Shown one piece after another: positions 26,479-39,133 of a DNA stretch of 64,000 bases. The notes under the pieces are model-generated. The model made no database searches and was not told the origin of the DNA. It saw only the letters and a program-made list of their open reading frames with translations. Both the position numbers and the translations under genes were made by a program. This stretch comes from Paucibacter sp. KBW04 (GTDB taxonomy: Bacteria > Pseudomonadota > Gammaproteobacteria > Burkholderiales > Burkholderiaceae_C), in NCBI RefSeq assembly GCF_003852425.1, contig NZ_QAJN01000015.1, positions 124,001-188,000 on the forward strand, written 5' to 3'. Within the stretch, counting starts at the first letter, position 1; each line of letters opens with the position of its first letter.

Positions 26479-27276
26479 ATGAAAAAGAACAAGCCATCCG
26501 CCGTCATCACCGCCGTCCTGAGCGCCGCCCTGCTGAGCTTGGGCGCTAGCGCGTGGGCCGAGAAGCTGAGCATCGCCGCCACTGCCGTGCCGCATGCCGA
26601 GCTGCTGGAATTCGTCAAGCCTGGCCTGGCCAAGCAAGGCGTGGAGTTGGAGGTCAAGGTCTTCACCGACTATGTGCAGCCCAATGTGCAGGTGGCCGAA
26701 AAGCGCCTGGACGCCAACTTCTTCCAGCACAAGCCCTATCTGGCCGAGTTCAACAAGGGCAAGGGCGCAAACCTGGTGGCCGTGGCCGCCGTGCATGTGG
26801 AGCCATTCGGCGCCTACTCGACCAAGCACAAGAGCCTGGCCGACCTGCCCGTGGGTGCCACCGTGGCCCTGCCCAATGACCCCACCAATGGCGGCCGCGC
26901 CCTGGTGCTGCTGGCGCGCGCTGGCGTGATCAAGCTCAAGGACATCAACAACATCCTGGCCACCTCCAAAGACATTGTTGAGAACAACAAGAAGCTGAAG
27001 TTCCGCGAGATCGAAGCCGCCACCCTGCCCCGCATCCTGCCGCAAGTGGACCTGGCCCTGATCAACACCAACTACGCCTTGGAAGCCAAGCTGACCCCGG
27101 CCAAGGACGCCCTGGCCATCGAAGGCGCCCAATCGCCTTACGCCAACTTCCTGGTCGCGCGTGCGGACAACCAGAACAGCGATGGCATCAAGAAGCTGGC
27201 CGCTGCGCTGCAAACGCCTGAGGTGAAGAAGTTCATCGAGACCAAGTACAAGGGCGCGGTGGTGCCGGCGTTTTGA
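26479..27276 (+). CDS. metQ: Methionine-binding periplasmic protein
   Basis: 265 residues with a Sec signal peptide (VLSAALLSLGASAWAEK). The NlpA/MetQ fold is evident from LSIAATAVPHAELLEFV, DYVQPNVQVAEKRLDANFFQH, KPYLAEFNKGKG and ALPNDPTNGGRALVLL. It captures methionine for MetNI. The signal ends in a type-I site with no lipobox cysteine, so the protein is probably soluble rather than a lipoprotein as in E. coli; this is common in betaproteobacteria. An AAGGGA ribosome-binding site lies ahead of the start. Last gene before repeat copy B. Confidence 0.94.
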   Translation: MKKNKPSAVITAVLSAALLSLGASAWAEKLSIAATAVPHAELLEFVKPGLAKQGVELEVKVFTDYVQPNVQVAEKRLDANFFQHKPYLAEFNKGKGANLVAVAAVHVEPFGAYSTKHKSLADLPVGATVALPNDPTNGGRALVLLARAGVIKLKDINNILATSKDIVENNKKLKFREIEAATLPRILPQVDLALINTNYALEAKLTPAKDALAIEGAQSPYANFLVARADNQNSDGIKKLAAALQTPEVKKFIETKYKGAVVPAF

Positions 27277-27324
27277 GTTTGACTAGTTCCCAGATCCAGC
27301 CGGATATTCACCTAGTCTCGCTAA

Positions 27325-27945
27325 TGCCAATGCCCAGCGGGGATTTCGCCCCCGCAGGCGACTCACTTTTCTTGCTTCGCCAAGAAAAGTAAGCAAAAGA
27401 AGGCGACCCGACGCCTGGCCCCTGCGGGGTCCGTTGCGGTGCTCAGGTTTGCCGGGCCGCGCCCAACTCACTTCGCTACGCTCCGTTCAAACAAGGGGCG
27501 CGAAGTCAGTGCTTGAAGTCGCTTCGCGACGCCCGACAAACCTTCCGCTCCTCACCCAGTCTCAACGGGACTGAATACCGTCACGCCTCGCTGCGCATCG
27601 GCTTGAGGGGCTGCATGCGCCGAGCGCATGCAGCGTTAGCTGCGGCGACATCGAGGCGACGCGCAGCGAGCCGAGTTGTTTTGCATTCCCCGTCCTTGCC
27701 TGGGCGAGGAGCGCAGGGCTTGCTGGGCGTCGCGAAGCGACTTCAAGTTCTAGCTCGCGCAGCATGTTTGAGCGTAGTGAACGCAGTGAGCGAAGCGAGT
27801 TCTGCGCGGGCCAGCAAGACCGAGCACCGCAGCGAACCCCGAAGGGGCCAGGCATGCGGGTCGCCTTTTTTGCCTACTTTTTTGGCGAAGCAAAAAAGTA
27901 GGTCGCCCGCCGGGGCGAACTCCCGGCTGGGCCCTCGAAACAGAC
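27325..27945. repeat. Palindromic repeat element, copy B (downstream of metQ)
   Basis: About 620 bases without a credible gene. It is the inverted counterpart of copy A: its left terminus (GCCCAGCGGGGATTTCGCCC, hairpin ACTTTTCTTG 27365-27374 with CAAGAAAAGT 27381-27390, then GGCGACCCGACGCCTGGCCC) matches the reverse complement of the right end of copy A. Its right terminus carries the hairpin CTACTTTTTTG / CAAAAAAGTAG (27874-27884 / 27891-27901). Interior words shared with A include GGGGCGCGAAGTCAGT and CACCCAGTCTCAACGGGA. An interior segment (27610-27650) differs. The two copies bracket metNIQ. Confidence 0.85.
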
Positions 27946-27970
27946 CAACGCCCCTAAAAGCGCCGTAGCT

Positions 27971-28903
27971 TCAAACCGCCTCCGGCAAGGCCAAGCGCTT
28001 ACCGCTCCGCGCATCGATCACCACCGTGTGCGCCGTCTTGTCCTGAATGGCCTGGCGGTTGCTGTCCCAGAGCAGCTGCAAAAATCCCGTCATGCCGGTG
28101 GCCATGCCCGCCGCATAACCGCCGTAACGCTTGAAGCAAATCATCGGTGTCAGGGGCTTGCCAGTCAGCTCCACCACGCGCAGGCCCAGCAACTTCTTGC
28201 CCAGGGTCTGCCCGCTTAAAAGCACCGGCAGGATGGAGAAATACAGCAGGGCCCAGAAGTAGCTCAAGCCCACCTCGTTGACCAAACGCTTGAACTCGGC
28301 GCGCGGGTCGAAATGATGCTGATCGAGCTGCGCTTGCTGTGCCTTGACCTGCGCCTCCAGCTTGGCAATGCGTTGAGCATCGCTTTGCTCAGCCCTGCCG
28401 GCCGAAGCAGCGGGGCCAGGCAGCGCTGCCGCCACCGAGGCGGCCGACGCCGCCGAGGCCACCGAATCCGGCAAACCCGCCAGCGCCGCCTGGGCCGTCG
28501 CCAGAGCGGCGGCGGTGGCAGCGGCCGCTTCTTCGTCTTCGGCCTCAGATCGCCTCGCGCTGGGCTCGCGCCAATCCTCCCAGGCTTGCTGGCCACCCAA
28601 GGCCAGGCTGATGAACAGCAAGACCCACAGCCCGCGTCGGCGCCCGTCGCTCAAGACCTTGCCACCGCCACCGGGCCGGCGTATCCAGAGCAAGAGCGCC
28701 GAGCCGCCCGCCAGCAGCAAAAAGAAATTGCCCAGATTAGAGAGCGGTGCCAACACCGCCAGATCGATCGCCATGGCCCAGAAGCGTTGCTTGGGCTTGG
28801 CCAGGGGCAGGCCCAGGAGCTGCGGCGCCACATTGAGATCCTCGGGCGTCACCCAGGCGCGCGGGTCGTAGGCTGGCGTGGGTGAGGTGACAGAGGTAGA
28901 CAA
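27971..28903 (-). CDS. RDD family membrane protein with long insert
   Basis: About 310 residues. The RDD domain is split: AKPKQRFWAMAIDLAVLAPL and a second helix near the N-terminus, then ~120 residues rich in Ala and Glu with coiled-coil character (IAKLEAQVKAQQAQLDQH), then the remaining helices with SGQTLGKKLLGLRVVELTGK and the C-terminal AIQDKTAHTVVID motif. RDD proteins are small membrane proteins, some linked to ion exchange or cargo transport; role here unknown. The start is most likely the TTG at 28903 (STSVTSPTPAYDP), because the frame beyond it is atypical; no strong ribosome-binding site was seen. Confidence 0.75.
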   Translation of the reverse strand: MSTSVTSPTPAYDPRAWVTPEDLNVAPQLLGLPLAKPKQRFWAMAIDLAVLAPLSNLGNFFLLLAGGSALLLWIRRPGGGGKVLSDGRRRGLWVLLFISLALGGQQAWEDWREPSARRSEAEDEEAAAATAAALATAQAALAGLPDSVASAASAASVAAALPGPAASAGRAEQSDAQRIAKLEAQVKAQQAQLDQHHFDPRAEFKRLVNEVGLSYFWALLYFSILPVLLSGQTLGKKLLGLRVVELTGKPLTPMICFKRYGGYAAGMATGMTGFLQLLWDSNRQAIQDKTAHTVVIDARSGKRLALPEAV

Positions 28904-29038
28904 GATGAGATGAAGTCCGAGCCAAGGAGCCGCAAGCGTAGCGCAAGTGCAGCAGGCCCATGCTGAGGCCAAGCCGCTATTTACAAGCGGCCTGGGCTGC
29001 GATTAACTTGCCACATCCGCAGCCTTTGAGATGCTCAT

Positions 29039-29551
29039 ATGCCCCGATTCCGCGCCTGGCGCGCCCCGCTACTGGGCCTTTTTTTCCCGCTGCTGATGCA
29101 AGCCCAGGCCCTGGCCCTGGAGGCCCCGGAAGGCAGGGTGGTGCTGACCCTCAGCGGCAAGGTCGGCAGCCCCAACCAAGGCAAGAACGCCGCCTTCAGC
29201 ATGGCCATGCTGGAACGCCTGCCCCAGCACAGCTACACGGTGCAAACCCCCTGGTATCCCACGCCCATGACCTTCACCGGGCCGCTGATGCGCGATGTGC
29301 TGGCGGCGGCCGGCGCCCAGGGCGAGAAGATCATCGCGGTGGCGCTGAACGACTACAAGACCGAGCTGCCCTTCAGCGACGCCATCAAGCTGGAACCCAT
29401 CCTGGCCCGACTGCTCAATGGCAAGCCGATGGCGGTGCGCGACAAAGGGCCTTTGTTCATCATCTACCCCAGTCATCTGCATGCCGAGCTGAGCAGCCAG
29501 CTCTACTTCAACCGCTCGGCCTGGCAGCTGACCCGCCTGGTCGTGGAGTAG
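29039..29551 (+). CDS. Exported molybdopterin-oxidoreductase-like domain protein
   Basis: 170 residues. Signal peptide LLGLFFPLLMQAQALALEA, then a single small domain with LTLSGKVGSPNQGKNAAFSM, TPWYPTPMTFTGPLMRDVLA, IIAVALNDYKTELPF and PLFIIYPSH. This resembles the Oxidored_molyb fold of stand-alone periplasmic proteins, without the cofactor-binding cysteine of YedY-type enzymes, so catalysis is doubtful. It ends in TAG directly followed, in the same frame, by the hybrid kinase gene. Proteins of this kind often precede sensor kinases and may act as ligand-binding partner for that kinase. Confidence 0.7.
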   Translation: MPRFRAWRAPLLGLFFPLLMQAQALALEAPEGRVVLTLSGKVGSPNQGKNAAFSMAMLERLPQHSYTVQTPWYPTPMTFTGPLMRDVLAAAGAQGEKIIAVALNDYKTELPFSDAIKLEPILARLLNGKPMAVRDKGPLFIIYPSHLHAELSSQLYFNRSAWQLTRLVVE

Positions 29552-29614
29552 CGCGCCATCGACGCCGAAACGACGCCACCCAGCCACCCACTGCAAGGCA
29601 AGCGCCTGCTGGCC

Positions 29615-33415
<3,801 letters not shown>

Positions 33416-34358
33416 GCCCGGGGCGTGGCGGCCGCGGCCTCGCCCAGCAAGGCGATAAAAGCCTGCAAGGCCGGCGTGCTTTGCTTGGCCCGGTGCACCA
33501 CCCAGTAGCAGGGTCGGCTGCAAGCGGGCAGGGGCGTGTTGAGCACCTGCAGCTGGCCGGCGGCCAGCGCATCGGTCAAGACCCAGCGGGACAGACAGGC
33601 CAGGCCCAGGCCGGCCACGGCCAGGCGTTTGATGGCCTCGGAGCTGTTCAGCTCCACGCTGCGTTGATAAGCATGCAACTGGGGCAGCAGCCATTGATCG
33701 GTGGCCTCGCGGGTGCCGGCACCGGGCTCGCGCAAGAGCCAGAGCTGCTCGCGCAGCAAGCGCAGGCTTGGCGCTGGTGCGCCGGGCTTGGCCAGCAAGG
33801 CATGGCTGGGCGCCGCCACGATCAGCAACTCGTCCGACAACCAAGGCTGCACCGCCAGGCCGGGTTCGTGGCAAGGGCCTTCGATCAGGCCGATGTCCAG
33901 CTCGAACTGGGCCACGGCGCGGCAGATCTGCGCGGTATTGGCAATGCTCAGGCGCGAGGCCCAGGACGGGGCCGCAGCGACTTGCTGTTGCGCATAAAAG
34001 CGCGCCAGCAGATCGGGCAAGACATAGCTGCCCAAGGTGGTGCTGGCGCCGATGCGCAAGGCTTGCGCCTGCACATCGCTGCGCTGGGCCAGGGCTTGCA
34101 CATCGGCCGCTCCATCCAGCACGGCCAGGGCCCGCGGCAGCAGGGAGCGGCCGTTCTCGTTGAGTTGCAGGCGCTTGCCGACGCGATCGAACAGGGGCAG
34201 GCCCAGCAAGCGCTCTAGCTCTGTGAGCGCCGAGCTGGTGGCCGACTGCGAGAGCGCAATCGCCTCAGCCGCCGCCGTGGTGCTGCCGCTGCGCGCTACC
34301 GCGGTAAAGACCTGCAGCTGCCGCAGGCTTAGATGCAAGGCCGTCATGCCCGCTCCTT

Positions 34359-34377
34359 ATCTATTCAGTCGCTAGAT
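34359..34377. promoter_or_regulatory. Candidate LysR-type operator between yeiE-like and yeiH
   Basis: The dyad ATCTA-N9-TAGAT (34359-34377) fits the T-N11-A style recognition site of LysR regulators and sits 12-30 bases upstream of the regulator start, in the AT-rich 112-base divergent region. It is a plausible autoregulatory site; function is inferred from position and symmetry. Confidence 0.45.
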
Positions 34378-34459
34378 ATTAACCAAACTAACTGTTTTAC
34401 AGATGACCCGCAGATTCCTACAGTGAAGGCCAAGAAGAAAAACAGCCAAGGCCCCCCGT

Positions 34460-35581
34460 ATGAATCCCTCTGCATCCTTCCCTCTTCACGGCAGCACCGG
34501 CACGCGCCCGCCACAGCAGCGCCAGCACAGCGGGAACCTTTCAGCCTGGCGCCGCTTGCTGCCCGGCCTGAGCCTGGCCGCCCTGATAGCCGCCCTGGCC
34601 CTGGGGCTTGGCGAGATCGCCTGGTTGAGTGAACACGGTCTCAGCGCCCTCAGCCTGGCCATCGTGCTGGGCATGGCGCTGGGCAATACCGTCTACCCGC
34701 GCATCGCCGTCCACAGCGGCGCCGGTGTGAACTTCAGCAAGGGCCCCCTGCTGCGCCTGGGCGTGGTGCTCTACGGCCTGCGCCTGACCTTGCAAGACAT
34801 CGGCCAGGTCGGCCTGGCCGGTGTGCTGATCGACGCGCTGGTGCTGGGCTCCACCTTCAGCATCGCCTATCTGCTGGGCACGCGCTGGCTGGGGCTGAAC
34901 CGCGAGACCAGCTTGCTGATCGGCGCGGGCAGCTCCATCTGCGGCGCCGCGGCGGTGCTGGCGGCCGAGCCGGTCGTGCGGGCCCGCGCCGAGCAGGTGA
35001 CGGTGGCCGTGGCCACGGTGGTGGTGTTCGGCACCCTGGCGATTTTTCTCTACCCCGTCTTGCATCAGCTGAACCAGGGCTGGGCCTGGCTGCCCGGCGG
35101 CGAGCGCGGCTTTGGCATTTTCGTGGGTGCCACCGTGCACGAGGTGGCCCAGGTGGTGGCGGTGGGCCGCTCGCTCAGCCCCGAGGCGGCCGATGCGGCC
35201 GTGATCGCCAAGATGCTGCGGGTGATGATGCTGGCCCCGGTGCTGATTGCGCTGTCGGCCTGGATGGCGCGTGGCCAGGGCGCCATCCAGGCCGGCGCGA
35301 CGGGCAAGACCCGTCTGGCCATCCCCTGGTTTGCCTTCGGCTTTGCAGCGGTGGTCGTGTTCAATTCCCTGCAATGGCTGCCGCAGAGCTGGGTGCAGGT
35401 CTTGAGCACGCTGGACACTTTTATGCTGACCACTGCGATGGCGGCGCTGGGCCTGAGCACCCATCTCTCGGTGATCCGCAAGGCCGGCATCAAGCCCTTG
35501 TTGCTGGGCCTGATTCTGTTCGTCTGGCTGGTGGCCGGTGGCAGCCTGATCCACCGCGCCTGTAGCCTGGTTTTGGCCTGA
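34460..35581 (+). CDS. yeiH: YeiH family putative sulfate/anion exporter
   Basis: 373 residues with about ten membrane helices. Family signatures: ALSLAIVLGMALGNTVYP, GVNFSKGPLLRLGVVLYGLR, SLLIGAGSSICGAAAVLA and FGIFVGATVHEVAQVVAVG, all characteristic of UPF0324/YeiH. The family is annotated as putative sulfate exporter, but direct transport evidence is thin. The ~40-residue N-terminal extension is polar and may be cytoplasmic or over-called. Divergent from the YeiE-like regulator. Confidence 0.9.
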   Translation: MNPSASFPLHGSTGTRPPQQRQHSGNLSAWRRLLPGLSLAALIAALALGLGEIAWLSEHGLSALSLAIVLGMALGNTVYPRIAVHSGAGVNFSKGPLLRLGVVLYGLRLTLQDIGQVGLAGVLIDALVLGSTFSIAYLLGTRWLGLNRETSLLIGAGSSICGAAAVLAAEPVVRARAEQVTVAVATVVVFGTLAIFLYPVLHQLNQGWAWLPGGERGFGIFVGATVHEVAQVVAVGRSLSPEAADAAVIAKMLRVMMLAPVLIALSAWMARGQGAIQAGATGKTRLAIPWFAFGFAAVVVFNSLQWLPQSWVQVLSTLDTFMLTTAMAALGLSTHLSVIRKAGIKPLLLGLILFVWLVAGGSLIHRACSLVLA

Positions 35582-35695
35582 TTGAAATCGGCCGACGCGG
35601 ATGGGATGGCTTAGCATCGGGGTTCATGCAAACGGCCCACACTGGCCGCTTGCACCGTTTGACCGCCGCCGTTTGAAGCCCTGGGTGTTCGATCC

Positions 35696-38524
35696 ATGCT
35701 CCACCCGCCTTGCCCACTGCCCTGCCCCGCTGAGGCCCAGCCCCTGCGCACGCTGGCCCGCCACGCCCTGCTGATTTGCTGGCTGCTGAGCGCCTGCCTG
35801 CTGCTGATGAGCAACGCGCTTGCACACCGTGAGGGCGGCCAGGGCCAAACCGTGTTCACCCCCGAGCTGCACTGGCTGTTGAAAAGCCCCAGCCCCGAAC
35901 TGGATGCCTTGCTGGAGCAGCAAAACCCGGCCAGCAAGGAAACGCAACAACAGATCGACAAGGGCGTCCAGGCCTTGGCGGCCATGCCTTTGTCGGCCTG
36001 GTCCGGGCCCAAGGCCTTGCCCAATCTGGGCTACAAGGACAGTGCTTGGTTCCGCACTGTGATGCAGCTACCGCCTACGCCCGGCGCCTATCGGCCACCC
36101 AGCCGCTTTGCCGGCAGCGTCGAGGCCTTGAACGAGGTCGGCCCCCAGCATGACCATGAGGCCCGTGGCGAGGAGTGGCTGCTGGAGATCGCCAATCCGG
36201 TGCTGGACCAGGTCGATGTGTTTGTGCAGCTGCGCCAAGCCGGCGCAGCGCCGTCGCACCAAGCCCGCTTCAGCCACTGGCGGGTGGGTGACCGCTATCC
36301 CTTCGGCCAAAGGCCGATCCCGCACCGCAATCTGCTGATTCCCATCGAGGCCCAGCCGGGCGACGAGGTGCTGGTGCTGATGCGGGTCAGCAGCGACAGC
36401 GCCTTGCTGATGCAGAGCAAGTTCTGGCGCGCCGATGCCTTGCGCGCCCGCGATGCCAAGGTCTTCTTGGGCCAGGCGGCGTTCCTGGGCTTTATGTTCG
36501 GGATGTTTCTCTACAACCTGATCCTCTACATCAGCGCCCGGGAGCGCATCTACGCCCACTACGTGATCTGGGTGCTGAGCATCACCCTGTTCTTCTTCGC
36601 CGCCACCGGCCTGGGGGCCGAGTTTCTCTGGCCCGATGCGCTGCGCTGGAATGACCGCGCGCCGGTGATTCTGCTGGGTCTGGGCACCTTCTCGGTCTGG
36701 AACTTCGTGCACGACTACTTCCACGATGTGCCGGGCCTGCGCACCCCCAGCCTGTCGCCCCAGGCGATCGCGCTGGGCTATGTGCTGGTGCTGGGCCTGG
36801 GCTGGTTGCTGCCCTTCAGCTGGGGCGTGCTGCTGGCCATGGGCGTGGCGGTTTCGGTGATGTTCCGCACCCTGCTGCTGTCCGGGCGCGGCGCCGTCCA
36901 GGGCTACAAGCCGGCCTATGCCTTTTTGGCCGCCAGCCTGCCCATCATGGCCGGCGGCCTGCACCTGATCTTGCAAAGAGTGGGCCTGGTGGCGGTCACC
37001 GACAGCAACTTCTTCATGGCCCAGATCGGCGCCTGCCTGCAGGTGGTCTTGCTGTCCCTGGCCCTGGCGATACGCCTGACCCAGATGCGCGCCCTGCGCA
37101 AGGCGGCCGAGGAGATGCAGGCCTTCAACCGCGCCCTCGAGGCCTCCAACTTCGCCCTCGCCTCGGCCAATAAGGCGCTGGCCAATTCGGTCAATCTCTC
37201 GGAGGAGCGCAGCCGCGCGCTGGTGGAGATGAAGGAGCGCCTGCGCGAGGAGGCCGAGCAGCGCAACCGCGACAAATCGCGCTTTCTGGCCCATGCGGTG
37301 CACGATCTGAAGCAACCCTTGCAGGCGGTCGCGAATGCGCTCTCGCCGGTGGTGCGGCAGATCCGCACCGGCGCCACCTTCAATGCCATCGAGCTGGTCG
37401 AGCTGGCGCAAAAAGCCACCCGGGTGATGCGCGACCAGATCGGCGGGCTGATGGATCTCTCAAGGCTGGAGTCCGGCCTGGTCAACCCCAAGATCGAGGC
37501 CCTCAATGCCGAGGCCCTGGTGCGCGATGTGAAGGCCCAGCTGCATGACTACGCCCAATCCAAGAGCGTGACGCTGGAGCTGGAGTTGGGGCCGGGCACG
37601 CAGGCCCTGTCGATACGCAGCGACCGCCAGCTGCTGCGCCAGGTGCTGGTCAATCTGGTCAGCAACAGCATCAAGTACGCCGACCCGGCCAAGCCCGGCC
37701 AGCGCTTTGTGCGGCTGATCCTGAGCCTGCAAGAGGCCGGCAGTGAAGAAGACGAAGGCGCCTGGCTGCATGTGATCGACAACGGCCTGGGCATTGCCGA
37801 GGAGCATCTCTCCAGCGGCGCGGTATTCAAGCCCTTTGTGCAGTTCAACAACCAGCTGCCCGAGACCGAGAAGGGCGTGGGCCTGGGCCTGTCCATCGTC
37901 AGCGCCGTGCTGGCCCTGCTGCCCGGCCACCAGCTCAAGGCCAGCTCGCAGCTGGGCCTGGGCAGCCAGTTCAGCCTGCGCCTGCCCATCTCGGAGCAGG
38001 CCGCCCACCCCTGGCGGCAGGAGTCCAGCCTGCAGCTGGCGCACACCGAAGGCCTGGCTGGCGCCTACGTCTGGCTGGTGGAGGACGATATGCTGGTGCG
38101 CATGTCCACCGCCGCGCTGCTGGACTTCCACGGCGTGCTGCACGACGACTTCAGCTCCCTGGCCGAGCTGGAGTCCTGCCTGCCCACGCTGGAGCGCCAG
38201 CCCGATGTCTTGCTGAGCGACTTCCGCCTGCCCAATGGCAAGACGGCGCTGGACGTGTTGCGGGTGGTGTTTGAGGCCTGGGGCCTGGTGCCCACCGTCA
38301 TCATCTCCGGCCAGGGCCTGGAGCAGCGCCAGCTGAACCAGGAGGCCGCCCCCATCGGCGAGGGCGTGGACACGATGATTTGCGCCGTGCTGAAGAAACC
38401 CGTGCCCCCCGATCTGCTGCTGGCCAGCCTGGCCCAGGCCTGCCAGCGCAACCCCATCCATGGCGGTGGCGAAGGCAGCGGCGGCGAGGAGCAGCCACTC
38501 AGCCAAGCCATTGCCGGGCTGTGA
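35696..38524 (+). CDS. 7TMR-DISM hybrid sensor histidine kinase
   Basis: 942 residues. An N-terminal signal/anchor (LLICWLLSACLLLMSNALA) leads to a periplasmic 7TMR-DISMED2-like beta domain (~60-255), seven membrane helices (FLGFMFGMFLYNLILYISAR onward, ~260-450), a coiled coil, a phosphoacceptor helix (FLAHAVHDLKQPLQAVANAL, His ~535), ATPase domain (NSIKYAD, DNGLGIAEEH, GVGLGLSIV) and a C-terminal receiver (VWLVEDDMLVRM ... VLLSDFRLPNG). DISM proteins sense soluble, often carbohydrate-like ligands. The receiver may accept phosphate from its own kinase; no separate output gene is adjacent. Confidence 0.9.
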   Translation: MLHPPCPLPCPAEAQPLRTLARHALLICWLLSACLLLMSNALAHREGGQGQTVFTPELHWLLKSPSPELDALLEQQNPASKETQQQIDKGVQALAAMPLSAWSGPKALPNLGYKDSAWFRTVMQLPPTPGAYRPPSRFAGSVEALNEVGPQHDHEARGEEWLLEIANPVLDQVDVFVQLRQAGAAPSHQARFSHWRVGDRYPFGQRPIPHRNLLIPIEAQPGDEVLVLMRVSSDSALLMQSKFWRADALRARDAKVFLGQAAFLGFMFGMFLYNLILYISARERIYAHYVIWVLSITLFFFAATGLGAEFLWPDALRWNDRAPVILLGLGTFSVWNFVHDYFHDVPGLRTPSLSPQAIALGYVLVLGLGWLLPFSWGVLLAMGVAVSVMFRTLLLSGRGAVQGYKPAYAFLAASLPIMAGGLHLILQRVGLVAVTDSNFFMAQIGACLQVVLLSLALAIRLTQMRALRKAAEEMQAFNRALEASNFALASANKALANSVNLSEERSRALVEMKERLREEAEQRNRDKSRFLAHAVHDLKQPLQAVANALSPVVRQIRTGATFNAIELVELAQKATRVMRDQIGGLMDLSRLESGLVNPKIEALNAEALVRDVKAQLHDYAQSKSVTLELELGPGTQALSIRSDRQLLRQVLVNLVSNSIKYADPAKPGQRFVRLILSLQEAGSEEDEGAWLHVIDNGLGIAEEHLSSGAVFKPFVQFNNQLPETEKGVGLGLSIVSAVLALLPGHQLKASSQLGLGSQFSLRLPISEQAAHPWRQESSLQLAHTEGLAGAYVWLVEDDMLVRMSTAALLDFHGVLHDDFSSLAELESCLPTLERQPDVLLSDFRLPNGKTALDVLRVVFEAWGLVPTVIISGQGLEQRQLNQEAAPIGEGVDTMICAVLKKPVPPDLLLASLAQACQRNPIHGGGEGSGGEEQPLSQAIAGL

Positions 38525-38566
38525 GCCCAGCCATCTACTGACCCAACAAACCTCCCGAGAACCTGC

Positions 38567-39133
38567 ATGCCTGCTGAGACTCTGCCCACCTTGCCGCCGC
38601 GCCCCAGCTCTCCTGCCAGCAAGCGAGGCCTGGCCACTGCCCAGCTCTTGCTGCTGCTGAGCTTGGGGCTGGGCTTGGGCGGCTGTGCCCAGCTGGACGG
38701 CTTTGCCCAGGTCAAGCCAGGCCTGAGCACCGGCGCCGATGTGCAAGGCCGCTACGGCCCGCCCAGCCGCATCTGGCCCGAACCCGATGGCGGCCAGACC
38801 CTGGAGTACGCCAGCCAGCCCTTCGGCAGCCGCTGCCCCATGATCACGCTGGACAAGGACGGCCGCGTCACCCGCATCGTCGACGGCCTGGACCCGGCCC
38901 AGCGCGCCCGCATCCTGCCCGGCATGAAGCCGGAGCAGGTCAGCCGCATCCTGGGCCGCGAGCGCTCACGGGTCTACTTCGATCTCAGCGAGGAAGAGGT
39001 GTGGGACTGGAATATCCAGCCCGACCAGACCGGCTACCCCATGCGCTTCAATGTGCACTTCAAGCAGGGCCTGGTGTTTCGCACCAGCCAAAGCATGGTG
39101 TTTCCCAGCCGCTTCGGCTTCAGGGACGACTGA
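38567..39133 (+). CDS. BamE/SmpA-like outer-membrane lipoprotein
   Basis: 188 residues. Lipoprotein signal with lipobox LGGCAQ, then two short repeats of the SmpA/OmlA fold: VKPGLSTGADVQGRYGPPSR and ILPGMKPEQVSRILGRERSR. Each repeat includes the P-G-x(6-8)-V-x-x-x-x-G-x-P/R pattern of BamE-type domains. A role in outer-membrane maintenance is possible, but this is not the essential bamE itself, which is shorter and single-domain. It follows the DISM kinase by 42 bases and its stop abuts the convergent TonB receptor gene. Confidence 0.8.
   Translation: MPAETLPTLPPRPSSPASKRGLATAQLLLLLSLGLGLGGCAQLDGFAQVKPGLSTGADVQGRYGPPSRIWPEPDGGQTLEYASQPFGSRCPMITLDKDGRVTRIVDGLDPAQRARILPGMKPEQVSRILGRERSRVYFDLSEEEVWDWNIQPDQTGYPMRFNVHFKQGLVFRTSQSMVFPSRFGFRDD

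Noticed and set aside
23900-27945. Composite transposon carrying metNIQ
   Set aside because: The flanking elements have no transposase and no visible target duplication; recombination or passive spread explains the arrangement equally well, so the term is not justified.
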